Positions 27,482-35,395 of a DNA stretch of 52,751 nucleotides are shown piece by piece; within the stretch, counting starts at the first letter, position 1; each line of letters opens with the position of its first letter. Below the pieces are notes generated by a model, which saw only the letters and a list, made by a program, of their open reading frames with translations, was not told where the DNA came from and did no database searches. The stretch is from Bacteroidota bacterium (lineage in GTDB: Bacteria > Bacteroidota > Bacteroidia > Bacteroidales > VadinHA17). Both the position numbers and the translations under genes were made by a program. The stretch covers positions 1 through 52,751 of the forward strand of contig JAUXED010000004.1 in the NCBI GenBank assembly GCA_030618105.1. The letters are read 5' to 3'.

Positions 27482-28255
27482 ATGAAAATTCACTACTTAT
27501 TAATTTTATTGTTGGCTGTCTTATGTAAACCAAAACAGCAGGAACCGGTAGAAAACGAATGGATACAGCTTTTCAATGGAAAAGACCTGACCGGATGGGA
27601 TATAAAAATTTCAGGGTTTGAACTAAATGATAATTATAAGAACACTTTTCGTGTTGAAGATGGAATTCTTAAAGCCTCATACGACCAGTATGATAAATTT
27701 AATGGTGAATTCGGACATCTTATTACCAGAGAAAAGTTCTCTTTTTACATACTCCGGGTAGAATACCGGTTTGTTGGGGAACAGGTAGCCGACGGACCTG
27801 GCTGGGGATTGTTTAACAACGGAGCAATGCTGCATAGCCAGTCGGCAGAAAGCATGTTGTCAGACCAGGATTTCCCGGTATCAATTGAGGCACAATTCCT
27901 TGGAGGTTACGGGGAGGATGAACGCACAACATCAAATGTCTGTACCCCGGGAACACACATAGTAATGAATGGAGAATTGATCACCGGTCATTGCAACAGT
28001 TCTAACTCCAAAACATATCCTGCTAATGAATGGGTAACTGCTGAAATGATTGTTTTTGGAGATAGTATAATCCATCATGTATTGGAGGGAGATACTGTAT
28101 TAACATATACAAAACCACAGATTGGTGGTGAATTACCTGAGGGGTTTCCGCTTGCCGAAGGTACTCTTTTAAAAGAAGGACATATTGCTATCCAGGCAGA
28201 AAGTCATTCCACTGAATTCCGAAAAGTGGAACTTCTGGATCTAAGTAAAAAGTAA
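27482..28255 (+). CDS. DUF1080 (3-keto-disaccharide hydrolase-like) lipoprotein
   Basis: A 257-residue exported protein with a lipobox-like start (LLAVLC). The DUF1080 beta-jelly-roll begins WIQLFNGKDLTGWD and contains the conserved EYRF strand, DGPGWGLFNNGAMLHSQ and NEWVTAEMIV. Characterised relatives cleave 3-keto-glycosides or bind laminarin-like glycans. It probably works with the GH172 enzyme upstream. An AT-only hairpin follows 4 bases after its stop. Confidence 0.85.
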   Translation: MKIHYLLILLLAVLCKPKQQEPVENEWIQLFNGKDLTGWDIKISGFELNDNYKNTFRVEDGILKASYDQYDKFNGEFGHLITREKFSFYILRVEYRFVGEQVADGPGWGLFNNGAMLHSQSAESMLSDQDFPVSIEAQFLGGYGEDERTTSNVCTPGTHIVMNGELITGHCNSSNSKTYPANEWVTAEMIVFGDSIIHHVLEGDTVLTYTKPQIGGELPEGFPLAEGTLLKEGHIAIQAESHSTEFRKVELLDLSKK

Positions 28256-28259
28256 ATTT

Positions 28260-28309
28260 TAATAACGTTATTAATAACGGCATTAATTACGTTATTAATA
28301 ACGTTATTA
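28260..28309. terminator. Perfect AT-rich 20-base-pair hairpin after the DUF1080 gene
   Basis: The arms 28260-28279 and 28290-28309 are exact reverse complements of 20 bases, made of repeated TAACGTTATTA units around a 10-base loop. It starts just after the stop codon. No T-run follows, so it may block exonucleases or bind a protein rather than terminate transcription on its own. Confidence 0.6.
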
Positions 28310-28331
28310 TTTATTTCCGGCAAACAGGATT

Positions 28332-28360
28332 TTTGAAACAAAAAAGTCTTACTACTTTTG
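28332..28360 (+). promoter_or_regulatory. Candidate Bacteroidota sigma promoter for endonuclease IV
   Basis: TTTG at 28332 and TACTTTTG (fitting TAnnTTTG) at 28353 are separated by 17 bases, close to the spacing of Bacteroidota -33/-7 elements. Transcription would begin near 28367, which supports the ATG at 28382 or 28373 over the TTG at 28358, a codon lying within the -7 element. Confidence 0.5.
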
Positions 28361-28381
28361 CTTAACTATAAAATGCATTTC

Positions 28382-29233
28382 ATGAAATACATCGGCGCTC
28401 ATGTAAGTACTTCAGGAGGAGTGGAAAATGCTCCGGTAAATGCTCATAAAATTGGTGCAAAAGCATTTGCATTATTTACAAAGAACCAGCGGCAATGGTT
28501 TTCCAAACCTCTTACCAACGAAAATATCAGTGATTTCAAAAGGAATTGCGAAAAATACGGATACACTCCTGACAAGATACTTCCTCATGATAGTTACCTG
28601 ATCAACCTGGGGCATCCGGAAAAGGAAGGACTGGAGAAATCGCGTAATGCATTCCTTGACGAGATGAAACGTTGCGAACAATTGGGTCTCGATCGCCTTA
28701 ATTTTCATCCGGGAAGTCATTTACGACAGATATCTGAAGAAAAGTGCCTTTTAACCATCGCTGAATCTGTTAATTGGGCACTTGACCAGACAAAAGGCGT
28801 AACAGCGGTTTTAGAAAACACTGCCGGTCAGGGTTCAAATCTTGGCTATACATTTGAACAAATCCGGTTTATTATCGATCATGTTGAAGATAAAAACCGG
28901 GTTGGTGTTTGTATTGACACTTGTCATGCTTTTACCAGTGGGTACGACCTGAGAACAAAAGAAACTTATGATAGTACATTTCAAAAATTTGCAGAGATTA
29001 TTGGTTTCGAATATTTAAAAGGTATACATCTTAACGATTCGAAAAAGGTTCTTGGATCGCGGGTTGACCGTCATGACCAGATCGGTGAAGGGTTTATTGG
29101 AAAAGATACTTTCATATTGATCATGAATGATCAGCGGATGGATGAAATACCAATGATCCTTGAAACACCGGATGATGAATTATGGAAAGAAGAAATTGAG
29201 ATGCTATATGGAATGGTTAGCAATGGTATTTAA
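28382..29233 (+). CDS. nfo: Endonuclease IV (AP endonuclease, base excision repair)
   Basis: A 283-residue TIM-barrel AP endonuclease that cuts DNA on the 5-prime side of abasic sites and uses three zinc ions. Metal-binding motifs are in order: [55 protein letters not shown] and ILETP. The start [12 protein letters not shown] at 28382 matches the usual N-terminus and follows the promoter at 28332. DNA damage from oxidants would be a natural substrate given the lifestyle suggested by the window. Confidence 0.95.
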   Translation: MKYIGAHVSTSGGVENAPVNAHKIGAKAFALFTKNQRQWFSKPLTNENISDFKRNCEKYGYTPDKILPHDSYLINLGHPEKEGLEKSRNAFLDEMKRCEQLGLDRLNFHPGSHLRQISEEKCLLTIAESVNWALDQTKGVTAVLENTAGQGSNLGYTFEQIRFIIDHVEDKNRVGVCIDTCHAFTSGYDLRTKETYDSTFQKFAEIIGFEYLKGIHLNDSKKVLGSRVDRHDQIGEGFIGKDTFILIMNDQRMDEIPMILETPDDELWKEEIEMLYGMVSNGI

Positions 29234-29237
29234 CTTT

Positions 29238-29345
29238 TGTAACTATTCAGTGTTTTCGCTTCGGCTGCGCTCAGCATAAAAAGTTTGGAATGTCCGCCCG
29301 GCTGAGCAATTCGGACGGGCCTAAAGTGCCTGGAATGCCTAAAGT
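29238..29345 (-). repeat. Intergenic repeat element, inverted partial copy
   Basis: TTGTAACTATTCAGTGT at 29238-29254 is the reverse complement of the terminal block at 8675-8694 and 30869-30888. AAGTTTGGAATG and GCCTAAAGT segments farther right match the 30830-30870 region in reverse. A short CGGGCnGAGCAATTCGGACGGGC-like interruption separates them. Confidence 0.55.
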
Positions 29346-30487
29346 TTTTTTCGCACCTCGTCCAGATCAAACATTCCTTCGCTTGTATCAATAAAGATCT
29401 TCCCATCCTTTTCAACAAAACCATACATTGAAAAATAATCGCCCAACAGGGATTTGTCTACTTTTTTTCCAAGCCTTACATTGTAAAGGAAAGGGACTTC
29501 CTCTACACGAATATAAGCTTCATGTGAGAAAAGAAAATCTACCTGTGCCCATTCTTTATCCGGACTCACATCCATCAATACAATATCCAGTTCTCCACCA
29601 ACAATGTCGTCTTCATCCTCTATATCCCGGGGACTTGCGAGCAAGATCTTTTCTTGCTCAGATGTAGAGAAATAAATGTTCCCATCCTCTCCTTCAAAAA
29701 TGTCAGTGATCATCTCACCGGCTGAAAGATTTATTTTCTTTTTTTCTTCTGTACTGAACCAAACATCAGAGATGCAGATATCATCCCACTTGCTTCCCTT
29801 ATATACATCAATAATTTCCAGTTTAAAAATATAACCGTAAAAAGCCTTATGTTGTTCAAACCCGCTACTATTTTCCAGAATTTCAGCCCGCCTGTCCATA
29901 AAATCCTCTTTAAAGAGGGAATCTCCAAGTTCTTTTAAAGAAGCTACCTTTTCTTTATCAAAAGGCAGTATAAAATATTGGGGGCCCATTTTATCTCTTA
30001 ATCTTAAACTATTTTTCATGGGAATTAAATCCCCTTCAATAAGGATGGTATATTGAAATGGCAGGCAATAGTAGTTTCCTCCCAATTCTGTCACATCAGC
30101 AGGCAAATGATAAGCCACATAAAGACTTATTCCTAAGGATTTTGGCCGGCCATTTTTGAGATAGAGCGACTCTGTTTTCTGGTACCCATTGTGTATATAG
30201 ATTTTATTTGGAAAAGTATTTTTCTGTCCAATAAGTACGTATTCTCCAATGCCATCTCCTTTTGCACCTTCTACCCATGCAGTGGTTACATCCTTATCAA
30301 AAAGCCAGCAGGCACAATATTTCCCTATACCATCATATTCATTCTCCGGATCATCAAGTTCGGAACTTTCATCCCAAACTCCCCCCATTGCATCGTACAA
30401 AAACATTTTTTCCCACTTTGCATGCTGTGCTTGTGAAAAGGGGGTAAAGGCAAGGATGCTGAAAAAGAAAACAAGAGCTGATTTCAT
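29339..30487 (-). CDS. Exported protein with NADase-type glycan-binding domain
   Basis: A 382-residue protein with a signal peptide (MKSALVFFFSILAFTPFSQAQ). Residues about 45-170 match the discoidin-like NADase-type glycan-binding domain, with the characteristic TTAWVEGAKGDGIGEYV. The rest has no recognisable domain; a linker rich in Glu and Lys lies near 190-300. The name comes from bacterial toxins where the domain accompanies NADases, but here no NADase catalytic part is visible. A role in binding surface glycans outside the cell is likely. It is transcribed towards the endonuclease IV gene. Confidence 0.7.
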   Translation of the reverse strand: MKSALVFFFSILAFTPFSQAQHAKWEKMFLYDAMGGVWDESSELDDPENEYDGIGKYCACWLFDKDVTTAWVEGAKGDGIGEYVLIGQKNTFPNKIYIHNGYQKTESLYLKNGRPKSLGISLYVAYHLPADVTELGGNYYCLPFQYTILIEGDLIPMKNSLRLRDKMGPQYFILPFDKEKVASLKELGDSLFKEDFMDRRAEILENSSGFEQHKAFYGYIFKLEIIDVYKGSKWDDICISDVWFSTEEKKKINLSAGEMITDIFEGEDGNIYFSTSEQEKILLASPRDIEDEDDIVGGELDIVLMDVSPDKEWAQVDFLFSHEAYIRVEEVPFLYNVRLGKKVDKSLLGDYFSMYGFVEKDGKIFIDTSEGMFDLDEVRKKL

Positions 30488-30601
30488 GGCACTACTGTTT
30501 GATTAAAACCTAAATTTAATCAAACTAATTTGAAATCACCAGTTCCCCAGGTGTTTTTCGACATTACCATCCAGGCATATTTACCAAAGTTATACCTGAC
30601 T

Positions 30602-30690
30602 ATTCTAAAACCACGTCAACGGTTATATACCCTGACGGTGGTTTGGTGGAATTAATGATAAAAACCGGTCAGACCGCTAATAAAAACCAT
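30602..30690 (+). repeat. Dispersed GACGGTGG repeat, copy 2
   Basis: It begins ATTCTAAAACC and runs through CCTGACGGTGGTTTGGTGGA to the CGGTC-A-GACCG hairpin. CCACGTCA and TGACGGTGG form short inverted arms. It is almost identical to copy 1 over the right half. Confidence 0.75.
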
Positions 30691-30761
30691 ATATTTGCAA
30701 TGGGTATGTTGTAAATAATTGTATTAATATATAATTTAGTAGAATAAACTATGAGTAATTA

Positions 30762-30888
30762 ATCAGTCGGCAGTCGGCAGTCGATAAAAATGCAAAGTAT
30801 AATGAGATTAGCTTCAAAATTTAGGCACTTTAAACTTTAGGCATTTATTTTATTAGCATTCCAAACTTAAGACACTGAATAGTTACAA
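30762..30888 (+). repeat. Intergenic repeat element, copy 2, directly upstream of the metallo-hydrolase gene
   Basis: TAAAAATGCAAAGTATAAT and, at the far end, AAGACACTGAATAGTTACAA (30869-30888) match the element upstream of the PerR gene. Its last base is two bases from the next start codon. Confidence 0.7.
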
Positions 30889-30890
30889 CT

Positions 30891-31751
30891 ATGAATATAA
30901 TAAATAAAATTTCAACCTTATTAGTTGTATTTCTTATAATGAATATTAATGCATATACACAGGCAAAAATGAATTCAGAAAACAGTCAGGCAATGAAAAC
31001 TGAAAGCAAAACAATTGAGAAGAACCCGGTAAAAATGACAATTCTTTATGATAATTATCGTTTTAGCGAAGGGACTAAACAGGCATGGGGTTTTTCATGC
31101 TTTATTGAGGGAACAGAAAAGAATATTTTGTTTGACACCGGAGGAGAAGGTGAGATACTTATGTATAATATTGATAAGTTAAATATTAATCCTGAAAGTG
31201 TTGAGATAATAGTAATATCACATAACCACTGGGACCATACCGGAGGACTTTTCACTTTCCTCGAAAAGAAAAGCGGAATTCCTGTTTACCTGCCTCATTC
31301 ATTTCCAAAAGAATTTATTGATAAAGTTAACGATGCAAAGGCAACTGTAATTCTTACAAATGAGCCTGTTGAGATCTGCAGAGATGTGTTTTCCACCGGA
31401 GAAATTGAAGGACCGGTAAACGAACAATCTTTAATTGTTAGAACAAATAAAGGGATTGTAGTGGTGACAGGATGTTCTCACCCTGGCATTGTCAATATTA
31501 TTAAGAGAGCACAAGAAATTATGGGAGAAGAGGTTTATCTCGTTTTTGGCGGATTCCATCTTATGAGGCATTCAGAGAATGAGGTTAAAGAAATTATCAG
31601 CCAATTCAGGGAATTAGGTGTAAAAAAGTGTGGCGCAACTCACTGCACAGGCGATAAGCAAATAAACCTATTCAAGGAAGCATACGGAAACGATTATATT
31701 GAAATGGGTACAGGCAGGGTATTAGAATTTTCACCAAAGATGAGCAACTGA
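30891..31751 (+). CDS. Exported MBL-fold metallo-hydrolase
   Basis: A 286-residue metallo-beta-lactamase-fold protein with a signal peptide (LLVVFLIMNINAYTQ). The zinc motif HNHWDH, then the TGCSH histidine and GATHCTGD are present. It resembles the COG1237 branch, which includes an enzyme annotated as a dihydropterin-ribofuranosyl-aminobenzene-phosphate synthase; that label rests on weak similarity. Export to the periplasm argues for another hydrolase function. Its start codon directly follows the dispersed repeat. Confidence 0.78.
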   Translation: MNIINKISTLLVVFLIMNINAYTQAKMNSENSQAMKTESKTIEKNPVKMTILYDNYRFSEGTKQAWGFSCFIEGTEKNILFDTGGEGEILMYNIDKLNINPESVEIIVISHNHWDHTGGLFTFLEKKSGIPVYLPHSFPKEFIDKVNDAKATVILTNEPVEICRDVFSTGEIEGPVNEQSLIVRTNKGIVVVTGCSHPGIVNIIKRAQEIMGEEVYLVFGGFHLMRHSENEVKEIISQFRELGVKKCGATHCTGDKQINLFKEAYGNDYIEMGTGRVLEFSPKMSN

Positions 31752-31775
31752 TACGATGTTGCAGTGTTTCGAACG

Positions 31776-31816
31776 ATTCTCAACACCGTCATCGGTTATA
31801 AACCCTAACGGTGGTT
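31776..31816 (+). repeat. Dispersed GACGGTGG repeat, partial copy 3
   Basis: This block matches the left half of copies 1 and 2 (ATTCTnAAnACCGTCA...TAACGGTGG) at roughly 35 of 41 positions and lacks the right half. It lies 25 bases after the metallo-hydrolase stop. Confidence 0.6.
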
Positions 31817-31959
31817 GTTCTTACGAGATTACGCCTCCCTCTCAGGTAATCAATCAATATCAGCAAGAAAAATTTAAAGGAACTTATTGACATAAAGGGT
31901 TCGCTGTAAATAAAAAACAAAGGATATTTTGATTATTACAATCGAAAAGATTTTGCAAT

Positions 31960-32244
31960 TCATTTCCTACCGGTTTTGAAACCTACAGGGTTTCGTAGTT
32001 CGTTTTTCTTTTCAATCAACTGACTTGATGTCACAATTTGTGATGTCAAGTTTTTAATTTCATTATCGCTTAATTGAAACATAAAATCTTCGGGGAATCT
32101 TTCAATATTTCTTTGTACTGCCTGATTAAGGACTCTTGTTTCTACATCGTACAAGGCAGCGAGGTGAAAATCGAGCATTACTTTAACACCTCTGATGTAA
32201 TAGATTTGGGAGATGATATTTTCGGATTTTATTAAATCACTCAT
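31960..32244 (-). pseudogene. ORF6N-domain protein, C-terminally truncated
   Basis: A 94-residue frame with a clear ORF6N N-terminal part: [48 protein letters not shown]6N proteins, common in phages and mobile DNA of Bacteroidota, normally carry about 70-80 more residues; here the usual RRKLPYAFTEQGV-type segment is replaced by an unrelated tail of some 20 residues. It is probably broken, unless the short form is functional. It sits at the left margin of the repeat-rich accessory region. Confidence 0.7.
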
Positions 32245-32716
32245 GCCGGGTTGCTTTAGGAGCCTATCACAATTTGTGATATCATAAAATCAAATATCAA
32301 ATCGTCTGTCTGTATTTAAAAAGATCCCTGATAAAACTAGAAATAGGCTATGTTGTGTTAATCATTTTAGATTTAGATTTTTACAAGGTACTAATAATTT
32401 TGCAAATACCATCCCTAACTCCCCGTATTTCATCTGTTTATAATTAATTTTTAATTGGCAGATGTAGTTCGCCCCGATTTTTTTCGGGGCTCGGTTCATA
32501 TATCAATATCGTTTTCGCACGGAATGGATGCCATCATCACCGGAATATTCAGCCTTCGGGACCGGTACATGAAAAAGAAGCGACAGAGTAGAGCTTGCGC
32601 AACGGTTACTATTGTTATGCACTGGTGGTTCTTGTTTCTGTCTGTACGTCTGTCAATTATTTCCGTCATATTAAACTTGTCGTCACTGTTTCATAGATTT
32701 TTTCTGATACTCATAT
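32245..32716. other. 472-base intergenic stretch
   Basis: It contains the first copy of direct repeat R1 (32291-32398) and a GCCCCGA-TTTTTT-TCGGGGC hairpin at 32471-32490. The part from 32500 to 32716 has no convincing frame on either strand. Confidence 0.6.
32291..32398 (+). repeat. Direct repeat R1, left copy
   Basis: It begins AAATATCAAATCGT and shares its order of blocks with 33595-33711: CTGTAT, CCTGATAAAA, AGAAATA, GCTAT, TTAGATTTAGA and TACAAG. Identity is about 75-80%. Confidence 0.75.
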
Positions 32717-33376
32717 TTACCTTCGCCACCAATCATCATCGTCATTCTCGTCTTCATCATCAAATCCGTAGTTATACGGATTGCCATTTTCATCATCGTA
32801 ATCCGGATCCAGATGGTAGGGGTAGTATTTCATCCAGTCATTACCATACTTCCTTTTTATGTAGTTGATTTCACACTCAAACTGCATAGCACGATCTTCT
32901 TCAGGGCTAAGTTCTTCATCACTGAATCCTGCAAAGAGCTCCTCAAAAAAACGGCACTGGCAATAATCTCCTAAAGAGCATTTTCCATGTTCTGTGCCAG
33001 GAGTGCAAAGTTGAAAAAATCCCATGTGCCACTGTTTTACTTTTGCTTCCTGGCAAAAATTGTCACGAATAGTAGCATATTGAACACGGTCGGGTACCTG
33101 AGTTTGAAGCACAAATACCCAGTTATAAGCATCAAGCATTTTTTTTAAAGCGTTGAGAAGCCGGCTGACCTGATAGTCAGACAATAATTCGGGAGGCGGT
33201 AGCTGAACCTTACTGATGCCCGTCCACTCTTCAAGCATACGGGTTGGGGCCGTATTATCCTCCTCTTCTTCCGACACCCAGTCATGTATGCACAGCTCCT
33301 GCTTCACATAAGGCCAGCTTACATTTTCGGTAGCATAAGAAATATCCATTAAAAGCTGTTCTAAATATCTTTCCAT
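32717..33376 (-). CDS. Uncharacterised protein with acidic tail
   Basis: I do not recognise this family with certainty. The probable product starts at the Met encoded at 33374-33376 (219 residues), because residues upstream look unrelated and the MERYLEQLLMDISYATENVSW start fits a helix. A central region has WTGISKVQLPPPELLSDYQVSRLLNALKKML, then a cysteine cluster CTPGTEHGKCSLGDYCQC that could bind metal, and an acidic tail rich in Asp and Glu ending DWWRR. No transmembrane segment or signal is seen. It stands alone between two copies of direct repeat R1, which suggests it arrived as cargo. Similar unnamed proteins seem to occur in Bacteroidota. Confidence 0.6.
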   Translation of the reverse strand: MERYLEQLLMDISYATENVSWPYVKQELCIHDWVSEEEEDNTAPTRMLEEWTGISKVQLPPPELLSDYQVSRLLNALKKMLDAYNWVFVLQTQVPDRVQYATIRDNFCQEAKVKQWHMGFFQLCTPGTEHGKCSLGDYCQCRFFEELFAGFSDEELSPEEDRAMQFECEINYIKRKYGNDWMKYYPYHLDPDYDDENGNPYNYGFDDEDENDDDDWWRR

Positions 33377-33594
33377 ACCAGAAAAAGTTGTTATTTGTTT
33401 TTCATGTTCTCTACTTTTATCGCTTCCTATTATTCCGCCCCCAACAAACAATCCAGACAAACCACTTTCACTTCCTTATAAGTTAAACCATATAGTTTGA
33501 ATACCATTTCAGGACAAAACATCAAGTTTAATATTCCATTTAATTGTCATTTTGCCGTGTCGTTGTCTTTTTCCGCTTGTGCATACAGTGAAAT

Positions 33595-33711
33595 AAATAT
33601 CAAATCGTTTATCTGTATATAAATAAATTCCTGACAAAATCAGAAATATGCTATTTAATATTAATCAATAAGACTTATTTAGATTTAGAATTCTACAAGT
33701 TACAAATAATC
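33595..33711 (+). repeat. Direct repeat R1, right copy
   Basis: A diverged duplicate of 32291-32398 in the same orientation, ending just before direct repeat R2. Confidence 0.75.
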
Positions 33712-33723
33712 TGGGAACTAAAG

Positions 33724-33789
33724 CATAAAAAAAAAAGAATTTGCGTGCAAATTGTGTGCAAATCCTTTTTCTGATCTTCTGAAATCCAG
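33724..33789 (+). repeat. Direct repeat R2, left copy
   Basis: It contains AAAAAGAATTTGCGTGCAAA, TTGTGTGCAAATC, a T-tract and CTTCTGAAATCCAG. Its AAAAAG..GCAAAT..CTTTTT layout could fold as a two-way terminator-like hairpin. It matches 35139-35203 closely. Confidence 0.85.
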
Positions 33790-34258
33790 AGAGAATAAAC
33801 TTTTCGCCCTCCCCTGCCCTACGCTGGAGAGTCTATTTCATGGAACTTGATCGTTCAACATTTGACAGATCATAGACAATATATCCTCTTCAAATAATTG
33901 ATTTTGTAGAACTGGGGCTAAAAATTACTTTTATCCTCCCCTGAATGTAACCAGTAAAAAAACGGACGTTTTTTATGACAGACTTAGGACAAAATAAACC
34001 AGAATGGATGGGTTATGATATCTGATTTTTCAACCTAAAAAATATTTCTTAACATTAAGTAACAATTAGTTTACTTCTATTCGAAAATATATATCCTTTA
34101 TTAATTCAACCGAAAATTGAAACCATTAATAAGTGTATTAACTTGTAGCCAGATTTTAGAATCTCTTCAATTTTTTCATGTGTTTACCCTGGGATGATCA
34201 CTCAAGAAAATATTTAAATTTACTAGAAATATGTATCTTTGAGTCAAAAAGATCAAAA

Positions 34259-34573
34259 ATGGAGCATAACCTGATACAAGATAGGATATCACAGACGATC
34301 CATGATAAGGATCCTTTAGCAGAAGCTTATCTGTTTGGGTCTCGTGCCCGAGGTAATTCCAGAGTTGATTCAGACTGGGATGTTTTGATTTTAATTGATG
34401 ATGATAAAGTAACAAATGATATCGAAGATAAGTTTAGAGATGATCTCTATGATATTGAAATAGAGTCTGGTCAGATTATTTCAACATTTATTTATACTAA
34501 AGATTATTGGAGAAGCACCTTGAAATATTCTCCATTATATAAAAATGTTAGTAGAGAAGGTATACGTTTATGA
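34259..34573 (+). CDS. MntA-like nucleotidyltransferase (antitoxin candidate)
   Basis: A 104-residue minimal nucleotidyltransferase with the GS-X10-DxD signature at Gly27, Ser28, Asp39 and Asp41 (LFGSRARGNSRVDSDWDV). The ATG at 34259 gives the expected N-terminus; an upstream ATG at 34178 would add 27 unrelated residues. The stop overlaps the HEPN gene by four bases (ATGA). In such pairs the transferase modifies and silences the HEPN partner. Unlike the pair at 10.7 kb it has no DNA-binding domain. Confidence 0.85.
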   Translation: MEHNLIQDRISQTIHDKDPLAEAYLFGSRARGNSRVDSDWDVLILIDDDKVTNDIEDKFRDDLYDIEIESGQIISTFIYTKDYWRSTLKYSPLYKNVSREGIRL

Positions 34574-34959
34574 CTATTGATAATAGAGATGATTACATAA
34601 AATACAGGTTTCAAAGAGCTGAGGAATCATTTGAAGAGGCATTGATTCTAGCTGAAAAGGAGAGATGGAATACTGTAATAAACAGATTATATTATTCATG
34701 TTTCTATGCAGTAATTTCACTTTTATTGAAAAATGAGATTGATTCACAAACTCATGATGGAGCAAGAACTCAGTTTGGACTTCATTTCATTAAGACCGGG
34801 AAAATTGATAAGGTCTATGGAAAACTTTTCACCAAAATGTTTGATTACCGTCAAAAAGGTGATTATGGAGACTTGTTTGATTATGAGGAAAACTTTGTAA
34901 AACCCCTGATAGAACAAGTTAAAGAATTTATAGAAGAGATAAGAAAACACATATACTAG
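34570..34959 (+). CDS. HEPN-domain protein (toxin candidate)
   Basis: A 129-residue helical HEPN protein of the PF05168-like branch, translated by overlap from the nucleotidyltransferase. The conserved RQKGDYGD reads Arg94-X4-Tyr99 instead of the R-X4-6-H motif of RNase-active HEPN proteins, so ribonuclease activity is not certain. A possible alternative is a regulatory or tRNA-modifying role shared with this family. The pair is enclosed by direct repeat R2 on both sides. Confidence 0.8.
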   Translation: MTIDNRDDYIKYRFQRAEESFEEALILAEKERWNTVINRLYYSCFYAVISLLLKNEIDSQTHDGARTQFGLHFIKTGKIDKVYGKLFTKMFDYRQKGDYGDLFDYEENFVKPLIEQVKEFIEEIRKHIY

Positions 34960-35138
34960 AAACCACCTGCCACTATCATGTACTGAATTGTTTTCTTATA
35001 TATATCTGGTTTATTTTTCTTCATATTTTTTTCCCTGTCATAAATCTTCTGAAAAACACTACAATTGTTATTTTCCGTTTATATAAGGTCGGCATAAACA
35101 AGTAAGGATTGAAGTTCTTTGCAATTCTCAAATAATGC

Positions 35139-35203
35139 CATAAAAAAAAAGAATTTGTGTGCAAATTGTGTGTAAGTTCTTTTTTCTATCTTCTGAAATC
35201 CAG
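35139..35203 (+). repeat. Direct repeat R2, right copy
   Basis: It matches 33724-33789, ending at CTTCTGAAATCCAG, after which the sequence switches directly to the duplicated tRNA-Pro end. Confidence 0.85.
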
Positions 35204-35219
35204 TCGGGATGGCGAGATT
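35203..35219 (-). other. Duplicate of the tRNA-Pro 3-prime end (attachment-site-like)
   Basis: GTCGGGATGGCGAGATT is identical over 17 bases to 35409-35425, the acceptor stem and part of the T-arm of the tRNA. Such duplications are left by elements integrated into tRNA 3-prime ends, but the gap to the tRNA is only about 190 bases, so the element is lost or lies elsewhere. Confidence 0.6.
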
Positions 35220-35278
35220 ACGGCCGCTCCTTCGTCACGGCCGTGATCTCGGTTGAGCATGATTCAAACTATGAAACA

Positions 35279-35321
35279 GACCGGTTTCAGCAGCTTCGCA
35301 GCTGAAACACTGGTCTTTTTT
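35279..35321 (+). terminator. Hairpin with T-run, plus strand
   Basis: GACCGGTTTCAGC pairs with GCTGAAACACTGGTC (bulged) around AGCTTCGCA and is followed by TTTTTT. It would stop transcription coming from the toxin-antitoxin side. Confidence 0.65.
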
Positions 35322-35364
35322 ATTTTAGCTGCTTATGAAAGCAAGCTTTCAACGCACCTCAAAC

Positions 35365-35395
35365 AAAAAAGACCAACCAGATTCTCTGGCCGGTC
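35365..35395 (-). terminator. Rho-independent terminator of tRNA-Pro
   Basis: Read on the minus strand, GACCGGCCAG-AGAAT-CTGGTTGGTC forms a stem with a two-base internal mismatch and runs into TTTTTT, 15 bases after the tRNA 3-prime end. Confidence 0.75.

Larger units (their letters stand above)
30488..30890. other. 403-base intergenic region with two dispersed repeats
   Basis: The region between divergently transcribed genes is filled mainly by copy 2 of the GACGGTGG repeat and copy 2 of the CACTGAATAGTTAC element (each listed separately), plus a TCGGCAG triplicate near 30765. No small gene is convincing. Confidence 0.7.
33377..34258. other. Repeat-rich intergenic region, 880 bases
   Basis: It holds the second R1 copy, the first R2 copy and a perfect AAAAAACG-GA-CGTTTTTT dyad at 33957-33974. 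The rest (33460-33590, 33800-34170) shows only short frames, and I see no gene there. Confidence 0.65.

Noticed and set aside
32455..32868. A 137-residue plus-strand frame
   Set aside because: Its second half is antisense to the acidic tail of the orphan protein (His and Ser runs), typical of a shadow.
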